Shown piece after piece: positions 55,687 to 64,000 of a stretch of DNA of 64,000 nt (its first letter is position 1; the number at the start of each line of letters is the position of its first letter). The DNA lies in NCBI GenBank assembly GCA_963931445.1, contig OZ007016.1, positions 62,001 through 126,000 of the forward strand. The letters are read 5' to 3'. The translations under genes and the position numbers were made by a program. This DNA is from CALXVA01 sp944393025 (GTDB taxonomy: Bacteria; Bacillota; Clostridia; TANB77; CAG-508). A model generated the notes under the pieces. It made no database searches. It saw only the letters and a program-made list of their open reading frames with translations, and had not been told where the DNA came from.

Positions 55687-55725
55687 AAGCACCTCAATTT
55701 ATTCATAATAGATCATTAAAAAATT

Positions 55726-55802
<77 letters not shown>

Positions 55803-55850
55803 ATGTATTTTATATTTTATATTATTTTTATTAAATAATCAAGTACTAAC

Positions 55851-55880
55851 TTGACATAAATGTTATAATTATAGTAAAAT
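55851..55880 (+). promoter_or_regulatory. Promoter of the ttcA-like gene
   Basis: Perfect TTGACA (55851-55856), an 18-bp spacer and TAAAAT (55875-55880) end 39 bp before the ATG at 55920. It diverges from tRNA-Arg. Confidence 0.6.
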
Positions 55881-55919
55881 TTGAGATTACTATAAAATTT
55901 AAAGGAATGTGAAATAAAT

Positions 55920-56630
55920 ATGCAAAAAATATTAAGTTATTTAAGAAAAGCAATAGAACATTATAACATGATAGATGAAGGAGATAAAATTGCTGTAGCC
56001 CTTTCTGGTGGTAAAGATTCAATTACTTTATTAATGGGGCTTAAAGCACTTCAAAGATTTTACCCAAAACAATTTGATTTAATTGCTATAAGTGTTAATC
56101 CTGGCTTTGAGTTTTTTAATAGTTCTTTTTTAGAAAAAACTTGTAAAGATATAGGTGTAGATTATATAGAAGCTAAAAGTAATATAAAAGAAATTGTTTT
56201 TGATGTTAGAAAAGAAAAAAATCCTTGTTCACTATGTGCAAATTTAAGAAGAGGAATATTAAATTCAACTGCAATAGATAATGGTTGCAATAAACTTGCT
56301 CTTGGTCATAATGAAGATGATGTTTTAGAAACTTTTTTTCTAAATATGCTATTTGCTGGAAATTTAAATACTTTTGCTCCAATAAGTTATATGGATAGAA
56401 GTAAAATAACATTAATTAGACCTTTAATATATACACCTGAAAAAGAAATTAAGAAATTTATAAAAAGAAAAAATATTGATGTTATGCCTAAAAATTGTCC
56501 TATGGATGGAGTTTCCAAAAGAGAATATATGAAAGATTTATTATATAAATTAACAGTAGAAATACCAAATGTAAGAGCTAATTTGATGGGTGCTATAAAG
56601 CGCGCACAAATAAATGGTTGGAAAGAATGA
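55920..56630 (+). CDS. TtcA-family tRNA 2-thiolation ATPase
   Basis: This 236-aa PP-loop enzyme has SGGKDS (VALSGGKDSITL, about residue 30), the Cys pair CSLCANLRRGIL and GHNEDDVLETFFLN, as in TtcA/TtuA-type tRNA thiolases that carry an Fe-S cluster. The target base (C32 or other) cannot be told from sequence. It could also be a TilS-like relative, but the CxxC favours thiolation. Confidence 0.88.
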   Translation: MQKILSYLRKAIEHYNMIDEGDKIAVALSGGKDSITLLMGLKALQRFYPKQFDLIAISVNPGFEFFNSSFLEKTCKDIGVDYIEAKSNIKEIVFDVRKEKNPCSLCANLRRGILNSTAIDNGCNKLALGHNEDDVLETFFLNMLFAGNLNTFAPISYMDRSKITLIRPLIYTPEKEIKKFIKRKNIDVMPKNCPMDGVSKREYMKDLLYKLTVEIPNVRANLMGAIKRAQINGWKE

Positions 56631-56633
56631 ACT

Positions 56634-57944
56634 TTAGGGTTCAAAGTTCATTCTTTGTATTTCTCCAATCATATATAAAGGTACATTTATTAGTTTCTCT
56701 TCTTTTTTGTAATCTGCCATAGATGTTCTTATATTTACTTTGGTTTTATATTTTTCTATAAAACTCTTTAGACTCTTAGCTTGTAAATTTTCGGAAGATT
56801 TTACTTCTATTGGTATATTAATTCCATCCATTTGTACCAAATAATCTAATTCGGCAGTTCCTTTTTCTGCAGACCAGTAAAATATTGGTAAGTTAGTATT
56901 TTCTTTTAATTCTCCCAATACATATTGTTCTGTAAGAGAACCTTTAAATTCTACAAAAATATCATTTCCTTCTAATATAGTTTTTACATCTATTCTAGCT
57001 AGTGCACATAACAAACCAACATCCAATAAATATAATTTGAATGCACTAAAATCTTGATATGCACAAAGAGGAATTTTACAATCATTTACTCTATTTATTT
57101 GATATACTAGTCCACAATCTATTAACCAAGATAAAGCAATTTCGTATTCTCTCGCTCGTGCTCCTTCTTTTACTAAGCCAAAAATAAATTTTTTATTCTC
57201 TTTTGCCAGTTGCATTGGTATATTATTCCATAGTTGTCTAATTCTTGGAACTATATTATTAGGTGCATGTTTTGAAAAATCTTGTTCATATGCTTCTAAT
57301 AATTTTGTTTGTATATTTCTTACTTCTTGGAAGTCTTTATTTTCTATATATGAATTTACTACTTCTGGCATTCCTCCAATATACATATATTGTTTTAAAT
57401 AATATTTAAATTTATCTGAAAATACTTTAATTAAATCAAAATTTAAATCATTTATTAAATTTACTAATTCTTCTTCCTTTATAGCTACTAAAAATTCTTT
57501 AAAGCTTAGTGGATGTAAATCTAAAAAGTCAACTTTTCCAACTGGAAATGAAGTGCCAGAATGCATAGCAACACCTAATAACGAACCTGCAGCAATAATA
57601 TGATACTCATTTGATTTTTCACAAAAATATTTTAATGAAGTTAATGCATTTGGTACTTCTTGTATTTCATCAAATATTATTAATGTTTTATTTGGTTCTA
57701 TGTTTATTCCAGATTCTATTTTTAAACCTTGAATAATTCTGTTAATATCAAAATCTCCTGTAAATAATTGCTTCATTCTTGTATTATCATCAAAATTTAT
57801 ATAAGCGTAATTTTCGTAATATTTTTCTCCAAATTCCTTCATTAACCATGTTTTACCTACTTGTCTTGCTCCTCTTATTATTAATGGTTTTCTTGTTTTA
57901 GAGTTTTTCCATTTTTCTAATTCTTTTATTTTAAATCTATACAT
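56634..57944 (-). CDS. AAA ATPase with DUF4143
   Basis: This 436-aa protein has an AAA_14 domain (Walker A RGARQVGKTWLMKE, about residue 30; Walker B TLIIFDEIQEVPNA) and a C-terminal DUF4143 nuclease-like domain (ELDYLVQMDGINIPIEVKSS, with a D-EVK pattern). Such genes are abundant accessory ATPases of unknown role. GAGGTGG places the start at ATG 57944. Confidence 0.92.
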   Translation of the reverse strand: MYRFKIKELEKWKNSKTRKPLIIRGARQVGKTWLMKEFGEKYYENYAYINFDDNTRMKQLFTGDFDINRIIQGLKIESGINIEPNKTLIIFDEIQEVPNALTSLKYFCEKSNEYHIIAAGSLLGVAMHSGTSFPVGKVDFLDLHPLSFKEFLVAIKEEELVNLINDLNFDLIKVFSDKFKYYLKQYMYIGGMPEVVNSYIENKDFQEVRNIQTKLLEAYEQDFSKHAPNNIVPRIRQLWNNIPMQLAKENKKFIFGLVKEGARAREYEIALSWLIDCGLVYQINRVNDCKIPLCAYQDFSAFKLYLLDVGLLCALARIDVKTILEGNDIFVEFKGSLTEQYVLGELKENTNLPIFYWSAEKGTAELDYLVQMDGINIPIEVKSSENLQAKSLKSFIEKYKTKVNIRTSMADYKKEEKLINVPLYMIGEIQRMNFEP

Positions 57945-57972
57945 GAACACCACCTCTTATTTATTTTACATT

Positions 57973-58010
57973 AAAACTTCACAAAAGTCAAACGACTTTT
58001 GTGAAGTTTT
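57973..58010 (-). terminator. Perfect terminator hairpin after the phosphohexomutase gene
   Basis: AAAACTTCACAAAAGTC and its exact complement are separated by a 4-base loop (AAAC), a 17-bp perfect stem. A T-rich run follows on the minus strand. It lies 84 bp after the stop at 58094. Confidence 0.75.
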
Positions 58011-58093
58011 ACACATTTTTCAAAGGACTTTTTGTAATGTTTTCACATTTTTCGAAGAAGTTTTACTTTCCTTTTATTAAAACTATTTATATT

Positions 58094-59815
58094 TTATGCC
58101 ATTTCTTTTACTTCTTTTTCTAGTTCATCTAATCTTTCATTTGCTTTTTCCATACTTTTTTCACATACCCCAATATAAAATTTAATTTTAGGTTCTGTTC
58201 CAGAAGGTCTTACACAAATCCAAGAATTTTTTTCTAAATCAAAATATAATACATTAGATTTTGGAAGTCCTGTATTAGTTTTACTTCCATCTTCAGATAT
58301 TATTTCTTGTTTATTATAATCTCCAAAAGCTTTTACTTTTAATTTTGCTATTTCTTTTGGAGGATTGTTTCTTATATTTTCCATTATTTTCTTTATTTGT
58401 TCTGCACCATCTATACCTTTTAAAGTAATACTTATTTGTCTTTCTTGGTAATAGCCATATTTTTTGTACATTTCTTGCATTTCATCCCATAAAGTTAAAC
58501 CATGCATTTTGTAATATGCTACTGCTTCACATATAGTCATAACTGCTACAATTCCATCTTTATCTCTTGCATGTGTTCCTATTATACAACCATAACTTTC
58601 TTCATAAGAAAATAAACATTTATATGAATTATCTTTTTCAAAACCTCTAATAATTTTTGCAACATTTTTAAAACCAGTTAATGTAGAAAATAATTTTACA
58701 CCATATTCTTTAGCTATGGCATCTGTCATATTTGAAGATACTATTGTTTTTATAATAGCTCCATTTATAGGTAGTGTACCATTTGCTTTTTTTTGTGATA
58801 ATATGTATTCTGCTATTAAATTTCCTGTCATATTTCCATTAAACTTAATATATTGTTTTGTTTTTGTATCTTTTACATATATACCTAATCTATCTGCATC
58901 TGGATCATTGGCTAAAATTATATCTGCATCTACTTTTTTAGCAAGGTCTAATGCTAAAGCAAATGCTTTTTCATCTTCTGGATTAGGGTAACTTACAGTA
59001 GGAAAATGTCCATCTGGTTGTTCTTGTTCTTTTACTATATATACATTTTCAAAACCTATTTGACTTAAAATTGTTTTTACCATTTTTCCACCTGTTCCAT
59101 GTAGTGGTGTATAAACAATTTTTATATCTTTTTGCATTTTATTTATTGCATCTTGATTTACTATTAATTTTTTTAGTTCTTCTATGTATCTATCATCTAT
59201 TCGGTTACCAATTATATTATATAATCCTTTTTCTACTGCCTCTTTTTTATTCATTGTTTTAATTGTAGCAAAATCTTTTATAGAATTTACTTCATTAATA
59301 ATTTCTTTATCTGTTGGTTCTACTATTTGTGCACCATCTTCCCAATATACCTTATATCCATTATATTCTGGTGGATTATGACTTGCTGTAATTACAATTC
59401 CAGCTATACAGCCAAGTTCTCTTACAGCAAAAGATAATTCTGGTGTTGGTCTTACATCTTCAAATTTATATGTTTTTATTCCATTTGCATTTAAACATAA
59501 AGCTGTTTCTTCACTAAATTCTTTAGACATAATTCTAGAATCATAAGCAATAGCAACACCTCTCTCTTTTCCACCCTGTTTTATAATATAATTTGCTAAA
59601 CCTTGAGTTGCTTTTGTTACTGTATATTTATTCATTCTATTTGTTCCAATACCTATTACTCCACGAAGTCCTGCTGTTCCAAATTCTAAGTCTTTATAAA
59701 ATCTATCTTCTATTTCTTGTTCATTTTGTTTAATACTTTCCAATTCTTTTTTACTTTCTTTATCAATTACTTTACTATTAAGCCATTCATTATATCTTAT
59801 TTCATATTCTTTCAT
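58094..59815 (-). CDS. Phosphoglucomutase/phosphomannomutase (PgcA type)
   Basis: This 573-aa alpha-D-phosphohexomutase has the catalytic serine in TASHNPPEYNGYK, the metal loop DPDADRLGIY, the sugar loop EESYG and the phosphate site RPSGTEPKIKFY. It interconverts hexose 6- and 1-phosphates, feeding UDP-glucose synthesis with GalU nearby. AAAGGAAG favours ATG 59815 over the start at 59839. Confidence 0.95.
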   Translation of the reverse strand: MKEYEIRYNEWLNSKVIDKESKKELESIKQNEQEIEDRFYKDLEFGTAGLRGVIGIGTNRMNKYTVTKATQGLANYIIKQGGKERGVAIAYDSRIMSKEFSEETALCLNANGIKTYKFEDVRPTPELSFAVRELGCIAGIVITASHNPPEYNGYKVYWEDGAQIVEPTDKEIINEVNSIKDFATIKTMNKKEAVEKGLYNIIGNRIDDRYIEELKKLIVNQDAINKMQKDIKIVYTPLHGTGGKMVKTILSQIGFENVYIVKEQEQPDGHFPTVSYPNPEDEKAFALALDLAKKVDADIILANDPDADRLGIYVKDTKTKQYIKFNGNMTGNLIAEYILSQKKANGTLPINGAIIKTIVSSNMTDAIAKEYGVKLFSTLTGFKNVAKIIRGFEKDNSYKCLFSYEESYGCIIGTHARDKDGIVAVMTICEAVAYYKMHGLTLWDEMQEMYKKYGYYQERQISITLKGIDGAEQIKKIMENIRNNPPKEIAKLKVKAFGDYNKQEIISEDGSKTNTGLPKSNVLYFDLEKNSWICVRPSGTEPKIKFYIGVCEKSMEKANERLDELEKEVKEMA

Positions 59816-59853
59816 AGATGCACTTCCTTTCAATATCAAAATATTTATACAAC

Positions 59854-60514
59854 TTAATTTTCAAATGTAATACCATCAATACAATTATTATATATAAATT
59901 GCTTTATTTTTTCTTTGTTATTTGTAGTATAAAACTCACATAATAAAGTATTAAATTCTTGTAATTTGCTATCTGGTACTTTTATAATTCCACAACCATT
60001 TTCTATCATAATTTTATTTGCACAAATTGTACTTGTTCGTTTGTTTCCATCCCAAAATAATTGTTTTCTCATTCCGAATAACATATATTCAATAGCTCTT
60101 TCAGTATCATTTTCTATTTTTAAAATTTGATTAATTTCTAATTCTATATTTTCTTTATTTGGAATATCTGGAATATATTCTGTACCAGTAATTTGTACAT
60201 TTCCGGTTTCTTAATGTTCCCCATGAAATACTTTCATTTCTTGCAACAAATTCATTTATTTTACAAATAAAATCCAAATTAAATTCTGTACTAATATTAT
60301 TAATTACATATTTCCATGCATCTCTTAAATTTAATATACACTGTATTTCATCTATTTTTAAATTTGGAACATTAACACCTTCTAATATAGTTTTTGTTTC
60401 TGGAAATGTAATGTTAAGCCCTTCCATTCTTGCATTAGAATATATATTATCTACTAAATTTCTTTTAGCTAAAAAAATATTTTGCTCTAAAGTAAGATTG
60501 TATTTATTTTCCAT
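59854..60514 (-). pseudogene. Fic-domain protein, frameshifted
   Basis: The 5' frame from ATG 60514 (MENKYNLTLEQNIFLAKRNL) breaks at the T-run 60207-60209, where one extra base separates SWGTLR from TGNVQITGTEYIPDIPNKEN. The rest continues to the Fic-like motif LFWDGNKRTS. The canonical HPFxDGNGR has lost its His and the final Gly, so AMPylation activity is doubtful even if repaired. It could be a degraded Fic/Doc toxin. Confidence 0.8.
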
Positions 60515-60635
60515 ATTTACTCACATTCTTTCTACTATTATATTTACATGGAAAGTATATCATATAATTTATAAAAAAACTATAAAATTTATAAAGTATT
60601 TTTACTTAATAATAAAATAGTAATGTCTTTTTTTA

Positions 60636-60690
60636 GACCTGTCCCTAAAACGAAGAAAAGTTCGCTGGGAGACCTGTCCCTAAAACGAAC
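60636..60690. repeat. Two direct 20-bp repeats and a hairpin downstream of the FGE gene
   Basis: AGACCTGTCCCTAAAACGAA occurs twice about 35 bp apart. On the minus strand, GTTCG...CGAAC encloses GGGA...TCCC, a short stem-loop. It sits just past the variable-looking gene end, where diversity-generating retroelements often keep a recognition hairpin. Only two units are present, so it is not a CRISPR array. Confidence 0.55.
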
Positions 60691-60744
60691 TATAGGTAAA
60701 TTTTATTTTGTTCCAGATAACAGATTTCACATTACACTACTAGG

Positions 60745-60900
60745 GCCAAGCGAAAGGAGCCGTTATGGAGTCTGCCACCGAAGGTTGTTGCCGAAGTCGA
60801 ACACGCCTGCAGTGCTAGAACTATCTCTATAGTAACCACCTCGCTTGAAAAATGGGTAACTAGAAGTGACAAAGTAAGCGTAGTCTGAATGCCAACTTTC
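60745..60900 (-). other. Candidate DGR variable region (end of the FGE-like protein)
   Basis: Within the last ~150 bp the DNA becomes much richer in G and C than the rest of the gene, and NNC codons (TTC GAC TTC GGC AAC AAC) dominate. The protein pattern FKRGGYY...AGVFDF...SFRLALVV matches FGE/C-lectin variable ends. A frame break near 60785 separates GNN from FGG; read through it, the familiar SFRLALVV terminus appears. Confidence 0.55.
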
Positions 60901-62283
60901 TGTTTCATATGTTGCATCTCCATATTTATAGTATAAATTTGATGAATTACCTCCAGAACTGTTATATGTAGTTGCATATTCATTACTACTTCCTCCTATA
61001 CTTGCAAATGATGAACCATCGCCTATATCTGCGTCTGAGCCATTATAGTAACTTGCTACATATTCAAATGCTCCTCCTCTTAAATCATATATTCCATATT
61101 CATTTCCAGTAGAGCTTTGTAATTTATTTGAATCTACATATGCTGTTCCTGTTCCTCCTCCTGTTAAAAAACTTGAATTTTCATTAAATCCTATTTCTGT
61201 TCCATTTCTTCCATATGTGCTTTCTGTTAAATATGCTACTGCTCCCCATTCACTATTTTTTAACATATGGCTTTTTAAGTCTGTAGAATATGCTTTTGAA
61301 TATGTGTACATATTTCCCATTGTTATTGTTATATCTCTAAAACTTGTTTGCCCTGGTTGTACTTTTATTGTTGTTGCACCTCCTTGAGTAGAACCATTTG
61401 TATCACTTCTTGCTGATTCATATTTTCCTACCCATATTCCTGTTAATTCACTTGACCATCCTCCTGCATCTACATCATTTATAAAAGCTGGATGTGCCAT
61501 AAAATAATCTTCACTTACCATTGTTTTTGTTGTACTTGTTACTCCAGATATCTTCTTTCCACTTGCATCTACTATTCCTCTACTATCTGAATAACCTATT
61601 ATTTTTCCACTTGCTACTGCATCTGCTTCTGTTAGTGTTCCTTCTTGATATGCTGTTTTACTTGTTGAATCCTTAAAATATATTATTCTATATGCATATC
61701 TTGGTATCCATACAAAATAGCTATCTATTCCATTTATTGTTACTTTTGCATTTGCCCATTTACTTTTTGTATTATCACTTGAACCTGTTCCTTTATCATA
61801 ACTATATTCTGTTCCTGCTACCCATGTTTTACTTGAGCTATTATATTTTACAAGTTGCATTGTTCCATTACTTATTGTTTTTGTTTGTGGTGGATTCGGT
61901 GTATCTGTTACATTATATGTATTTCCTTCTAGCCATTTTATTTCTATTATTCCATTTGTCATACTTCTCATTGCTGTTCCTCCTGTTGGTGGCTCTGGTG
62001 TTGGTTTTGGTTCGAATGGTATATCTATTTTGCTATCTTTATCCATCATATTTTTGTATTCTTGTTCAATATTATTCATTTTGCCTTCTTCTGAAATTAT
62101 CAAATTTGTTGTTTTATCTTTTGAATTTCTTGCTTGTTTTAATAATCCATCATCTCCAAATACCCCGTCTATTGTTATTCCAGCAAGTATTATTAATATT
62201 ATTATTGTTACTGATAAGGCTATTAGTGTTATTCCTTTTTCTTGTTTTAATTTACCTTTTTGTTTTTTTGAATTTTTTCTCAT
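60763..62283 (-). CDS. Prepilin-like N terminus with FGE/C-lectin-type domain
   Basis: This 506-aa protein has a prepilin-type segment (KGITLIALSVTIIILIILAG, residues about 18-37) and a short coiled coil. A large domain carries WIPRYAYRI and GIWVGKYE and ends in YDLRGGAFEYVASYY, as in formylglycine-enzyme-like lectin folds. The chain stops at LRWQTP, but another frame continues to a family-type SFRLALVV end, so a one-base indel near 60785 has probably shortened it. By analogy it is a surface-displayed binding protein, possibly diversified. Confidence 0.8.
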   Translation of the reverse strand: MRKNSKKQKGKLKQEKGITLIALSVTIIILIILAGITIDGVFGDDGLLKQARNSKDKTTNLIISEEGKMNNIEQEYKNMMDKDSKIDIPFEPKPTPEPPTGGTAMRSMTNGIIEIKWLEGNTYNVTDTPNPPQTKTISNGTMQLVKYNSSSKTWVAGTEYSYDKGTGSSDNTKSKWANAKVTINGIDSYFVWIPRYAYRIIYFKDSTSKTAYQEGTLTEADAVASGKIIGYSDSRGIVDASGKKISGVTSTTKTMVSEDYFMAHPAFINDVDAGGWSSELTGIWVGKYESARSDTNGSTQGGATTIKVQPGQTSFRDITITMGNMYTYSKAYSTDLKSHMLKNSEWGAVAYLTESTYGRNGTEIGFNENSSFLTGGGTGTAYVDSNKLQSSTGNEYGIYDLRGGAFEYVASYYNGSDADIGDGSSFASIGGSSNEYATTYNSSGGNSSNLYYKYGDATYETESWHSDYAYFVTSSYPFFKRGGYYRDSSSTAGVFDFGNNLRWQTP

Positions 62284-62468
62284 TTTAAATTTTAGTTCCT
62301 CCCTCCTAATTTTTCTTTTGCTTTGTTCCGTAATGCTATATTAAAAATTATATCAAAGTTTATTGGTTTGTCAAGTGTTTTTAAGATTAGTTTTTTGGTA
62401 AATTTGTATAATTTTGGATGGATTGTAAAAAAGAATTATTTTATATCAATTTTTTGTTATTACTCTAT

Positions 62469-62657
62469 CTTGCAAATTATATGTATTTTTTTTAGAATTT
62501 TGCAGTTCGCGTAGCGATTAAACGAGCAAATTTTTGCGAGTGCGAATGAAGCAACCTTCATCTTTCTATGCAAATAAAAAGTATTTTTATTTGCATAATA
62601 ATTGGTTGCGACAACAAAGAACAAAAAATTCTAAAAAAAATACATATAATTTGCAAG
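62469..62657. repeat. 189-bp palindromic structured element, family I copy 2
   Basis: Arms of 33 bp beginning CTTGCAAATTATATG pair perfectly. Inside are GCAGTTCGCGTAGCGATT and GGTTGCGACAACAAAGAAC with a central hairpin ATGCAAATA...TATTTGCAT. Relative to copy 1 it is inverted; GTCC/GGAC became GTTC/GAAC and GAAACC/GGTTTC became GCAACC/GGTTGC, which are paired changes. It lies between galU and the FGE gene. Confidence 0.85.
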
Positions 62658-62743
62658 GTAAAACACTATAAATTGTAACTACACACTATTTCTTTATTAC
62701 TACTAATTTTATAATTAATAGGTAAGCATTTATAAGGTAAAAG

Positions 62744-62769
62744 AAAAGTACTCTTTTTGAGTACTTTTT
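62744..62769 (-). terminator. Terminator after galU
   Basis: AAAAGTACTC (62744-62753) and GAGTACTTTT (62759-62768) form a perfect 10-bp stem with a 5-base loop, with T-runs on both strands. Confidence 0.8.
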
Positions 62770-62783
62770 CAATAAACTTATAC

Positions 62784-63653
62784 TTATATTTCCAATGTTT
62801 TTATAAATTTAATTAATTCCTCTCTTAATTCTGGTCTTCTTAAAGTTTCATCTATTGATGCTTTAACAAAACCTAATTTATCTCCTGAATCAAATCTAGT
62901 TGCTTCATAATCATAGGCATATACACCTTCTTTGGTATTTACCATACTGTTATATGCATCTGTTACTTGTATTTCCCCACCTTTTCCTGGTTTTGTTTTT
63001 TCTAAAAATTCAAATAAATCTGGCATAAGTACATGTCTATCAGATATGGCTAAATTTGATTTTGTTTCTTCTATTTTTGGTTTTTCCTGCATTTTCTCTA
63101 CTTTATATAATCTATCTGTTATAGCTTCTCCTGAAACATTTCCATATTTAGGAACATCTTTCCATTCTACTTTTTCCACACCTATTACAGAAGCTCCTAG
63201 TTTTTCATGTTCTTCTATAATTTCTTTTAGGCATGGCTTTTTGCCTTGCATTATAACATCTCCATACATAATAGCAAATGGCTCATTTCCTACAAAATCC
63301 TTTGCCATATATATAGCATGTCCTAGTCCTTTTGCTCCACCTTCCTCTTCTATAAAATGAATTTTTGCTTTTCCAGATAGGTTTGTTATTTGTGGTATAA
63401 AGCTTTCTTTTCCTCTTTCTATTAAGAATTGTTCTAGTTCTTTATCTTCTGAAAAGTAATCTTCTACAACTTCTTTTTTTCTACCTACTACTAATAGTAT
63501 TTCTTCTATTCCAGATGCTACTGCTTCATCTACTAAATATTGAATAATTGGCTTATCTAATATGGTAAGCATACATTTTGGTAAGCTTTTACAAGCTGGT
63601 AAAAATCTTGTTGCAAATCCGGCAACTGGTATAACTGCTTTTCTTACTTTCAT
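62784..63653 (-). CDS. galU: UTP--glucose-1-phosphate uridylyltransferase
   Basis: This 289-aa nucleotidyltransferase makes UDP-glucose. It has AVIPVAGFATRFLPACKSLP (substrate loop with K), VDEAVASGIEEILLV and FAIMYGDVIMQGK. It supplies the sugar for the glycosyltransferase at 49364 and follows the mutase in the pathway. Length is normal. Confidence 0.97.
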   Translation of the reverse strand: MKVRKAVIPVAGFATRFLPACKSLPKCMLTILDKPIIQYLVDEAVASGIEEILLVVGRKKEVVEDYFSEDKELEQFLIERGKESFIPQITNLSGKAKIHFIEEEGGAKGLGHAIYMAKDFVGNEPFAIMYGDVIMQGKKPCLKEIIEEHEKLGASVIGVEKVEWKDVPKYGNVSGEAITDRLYKVEKMQEKPKIEETKSNLAISDRHVLMPDLFEFLEKTKPGKGGEIQVTDAYNSMVNTKEGVYAYDYEATRFDSGDKLGFVKASIDETLRRPELREELIKFIKTLEI

Positions 63654-63728
63654 TTCTTCCTCCCTGAGTATATTATTTTTTAATATTTTGCCCTAAAATA
63701 TAGAATAGATGTATTGTATATTATTTTG

Positions 63729-63773
63729 TAAAAAAAAGCAAGTGAAAAAAACATTTTTATCACTTGCTTTTTA
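63729..63773 (-). terminator. Terminator of the gene at the right edge
   Basis: AAAAAGCAAGTGA pairs with TCACTTGCTTTTT around a ~14-base AT loop, just after the TAA at 63777. Confidence 0.75.
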
Positions 63774-63776
63774 ATT

Positions 63777-64000
63777 TTAAGCATAGCCTTCAAATACTTC
63801 GCATATTTCTCTTTCACCAGAAGTGTTTAATATTTTGCTATGTTCAGATAAGATATTTGATATATTTGTATTAAAATCTCCAACTTCAAAACAATTAATT
63901 ATTTTTATATTTACTTCTTTATATTTTTTATTTCCTTCTTTTAATATTTTTTCTATATTTTTATTAGTTATGTCTATATAACTTTTATTACCATTTATAA
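63777..64000 (-). CDS. Partial unknown protein (5' end off window)
   Basis: The last 73 codons are in view, ending in ILNTSGEREICEVFEGYA. The visible part is charged and helical-looking (NIEKILKEGNKKYKEVNIKI) with one Cys pair element (NCFEVGDF). There is too little to name a family. It is followed by a good terminator and precedes galU. Confidence 0.65.
   Translation of the reverse strand, partial: INGNKSYIDITNKNIEKILKEGNKKYKEVNIKIINCFEVGDFNTNISNILSEHSKILNTSGEREICEVFEGYA

Noticed and set aside
60636..60690. Two direct repeats as a CRISPR array
   Set aside because: Only two repeat units with a ~15-bp gap and no cas genes in the window.
60763..62283. The FGE-like protein as an ordinary type IV pilin
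   Set aside because: It is far longer than a pilin and its C-terminal domain is of the FGE/lectin type; only the N-terminal segment is pilin-like.
61692..62288. Long plus-strand frame (198 codons) opposite the FGE-like gene
   Set aside because: It is antisense to a convincing protein, rich in Leu/Tyr/Phe from complementing AT-rich codons, and lacks a ribosome site.

Overview
The window looks like a chromosomal contig of an AT-rich, spore-forming member of the Clostridia, probably an uncultured gut-type lineage. The evidence is very AT-rich composition (roughly a quarter G+C by eye), the standard bacterial code with TGA as stop, strong GGAGG ribosome sites, spore genes (CotF-like coat proteins, YpeB), and Firmicutes gene orders such as DUF4321-radC-mreBCD-pbp2-minC and SRP RNA-dnaX-ybaB-recR. 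Most genes lie on the minus strand.

Layout. 1-9495: two giant tandem surface proteins with prealbumin-like (SdrD B) repeats; the first carries Cys90/Gln191 motifs of a thioester adhesin domain. 9801-10647: three small plus-strand genes. 10922-17113: cell-shape operon (DUF4321, radC, mreB, mreC, mreD, PBP2, minC) behind a good promoter. 17359-24243: mecA, an M23 peptidase, two CotF-like coat proteins, pcrA, a transglutaminase-like protein and an LRR-like protein. 24685-34883: a 10.2-kb integrative element that splits a ZIP transporter gene at a 15-bp direct repeat. It carries a serine recombinase, RhuM, an XRE regulator and an unusual cargo (radical SAM/B12, HIT, DUF2797-like, an unknown 284-aa protein, Nudix, cysteine desulfurase). 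35453-39818: prfA and an SbcCD-like (YhaN/YhaO) pair. 40015-43253: remnant of a conjugative element with a twice-frameshifted VirD4. 43405-51705: dnaJ-like gene, yqeK, ddl, murF, ypeB, a diacylglycerol glucosyltransferase, recR and ybaB. 51910-55802: dnaX, SRP RNA, a membrane protein, tRNA-Ser, tadA, a DUF4258/YgiT toxin-antitoxin-like pair and tRNA-Arg. 55920-64000: ttcA-like gene, AAA/DUF4143 ATPase, phosphohexomutase, broken fic, a pilin-like/FGE protein, galU and a partial gene.

The least explained signals are these. (a) Two families of structured intergenic elements show compensatory base changes between copies: a ~190-bp palindromic family (10689-10879, 62469-62657) and a ~137-bp family (four copies) that always abuts the stop codon of a minus-strand gene. 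(b) The pilin/FGE protein ends in a G+C-rich, NNC-codon-rich stretch that looks like the variable region of a diversity-generating retroelement, although no reverse transcriptase is visible here. (c) The ZIP-targeting element has a cargo operon I do not recognise. All frameshifts seen (ZIP, VirD4, Fic, end of the FGE protein) fall in accessory genes; core genes are intact.
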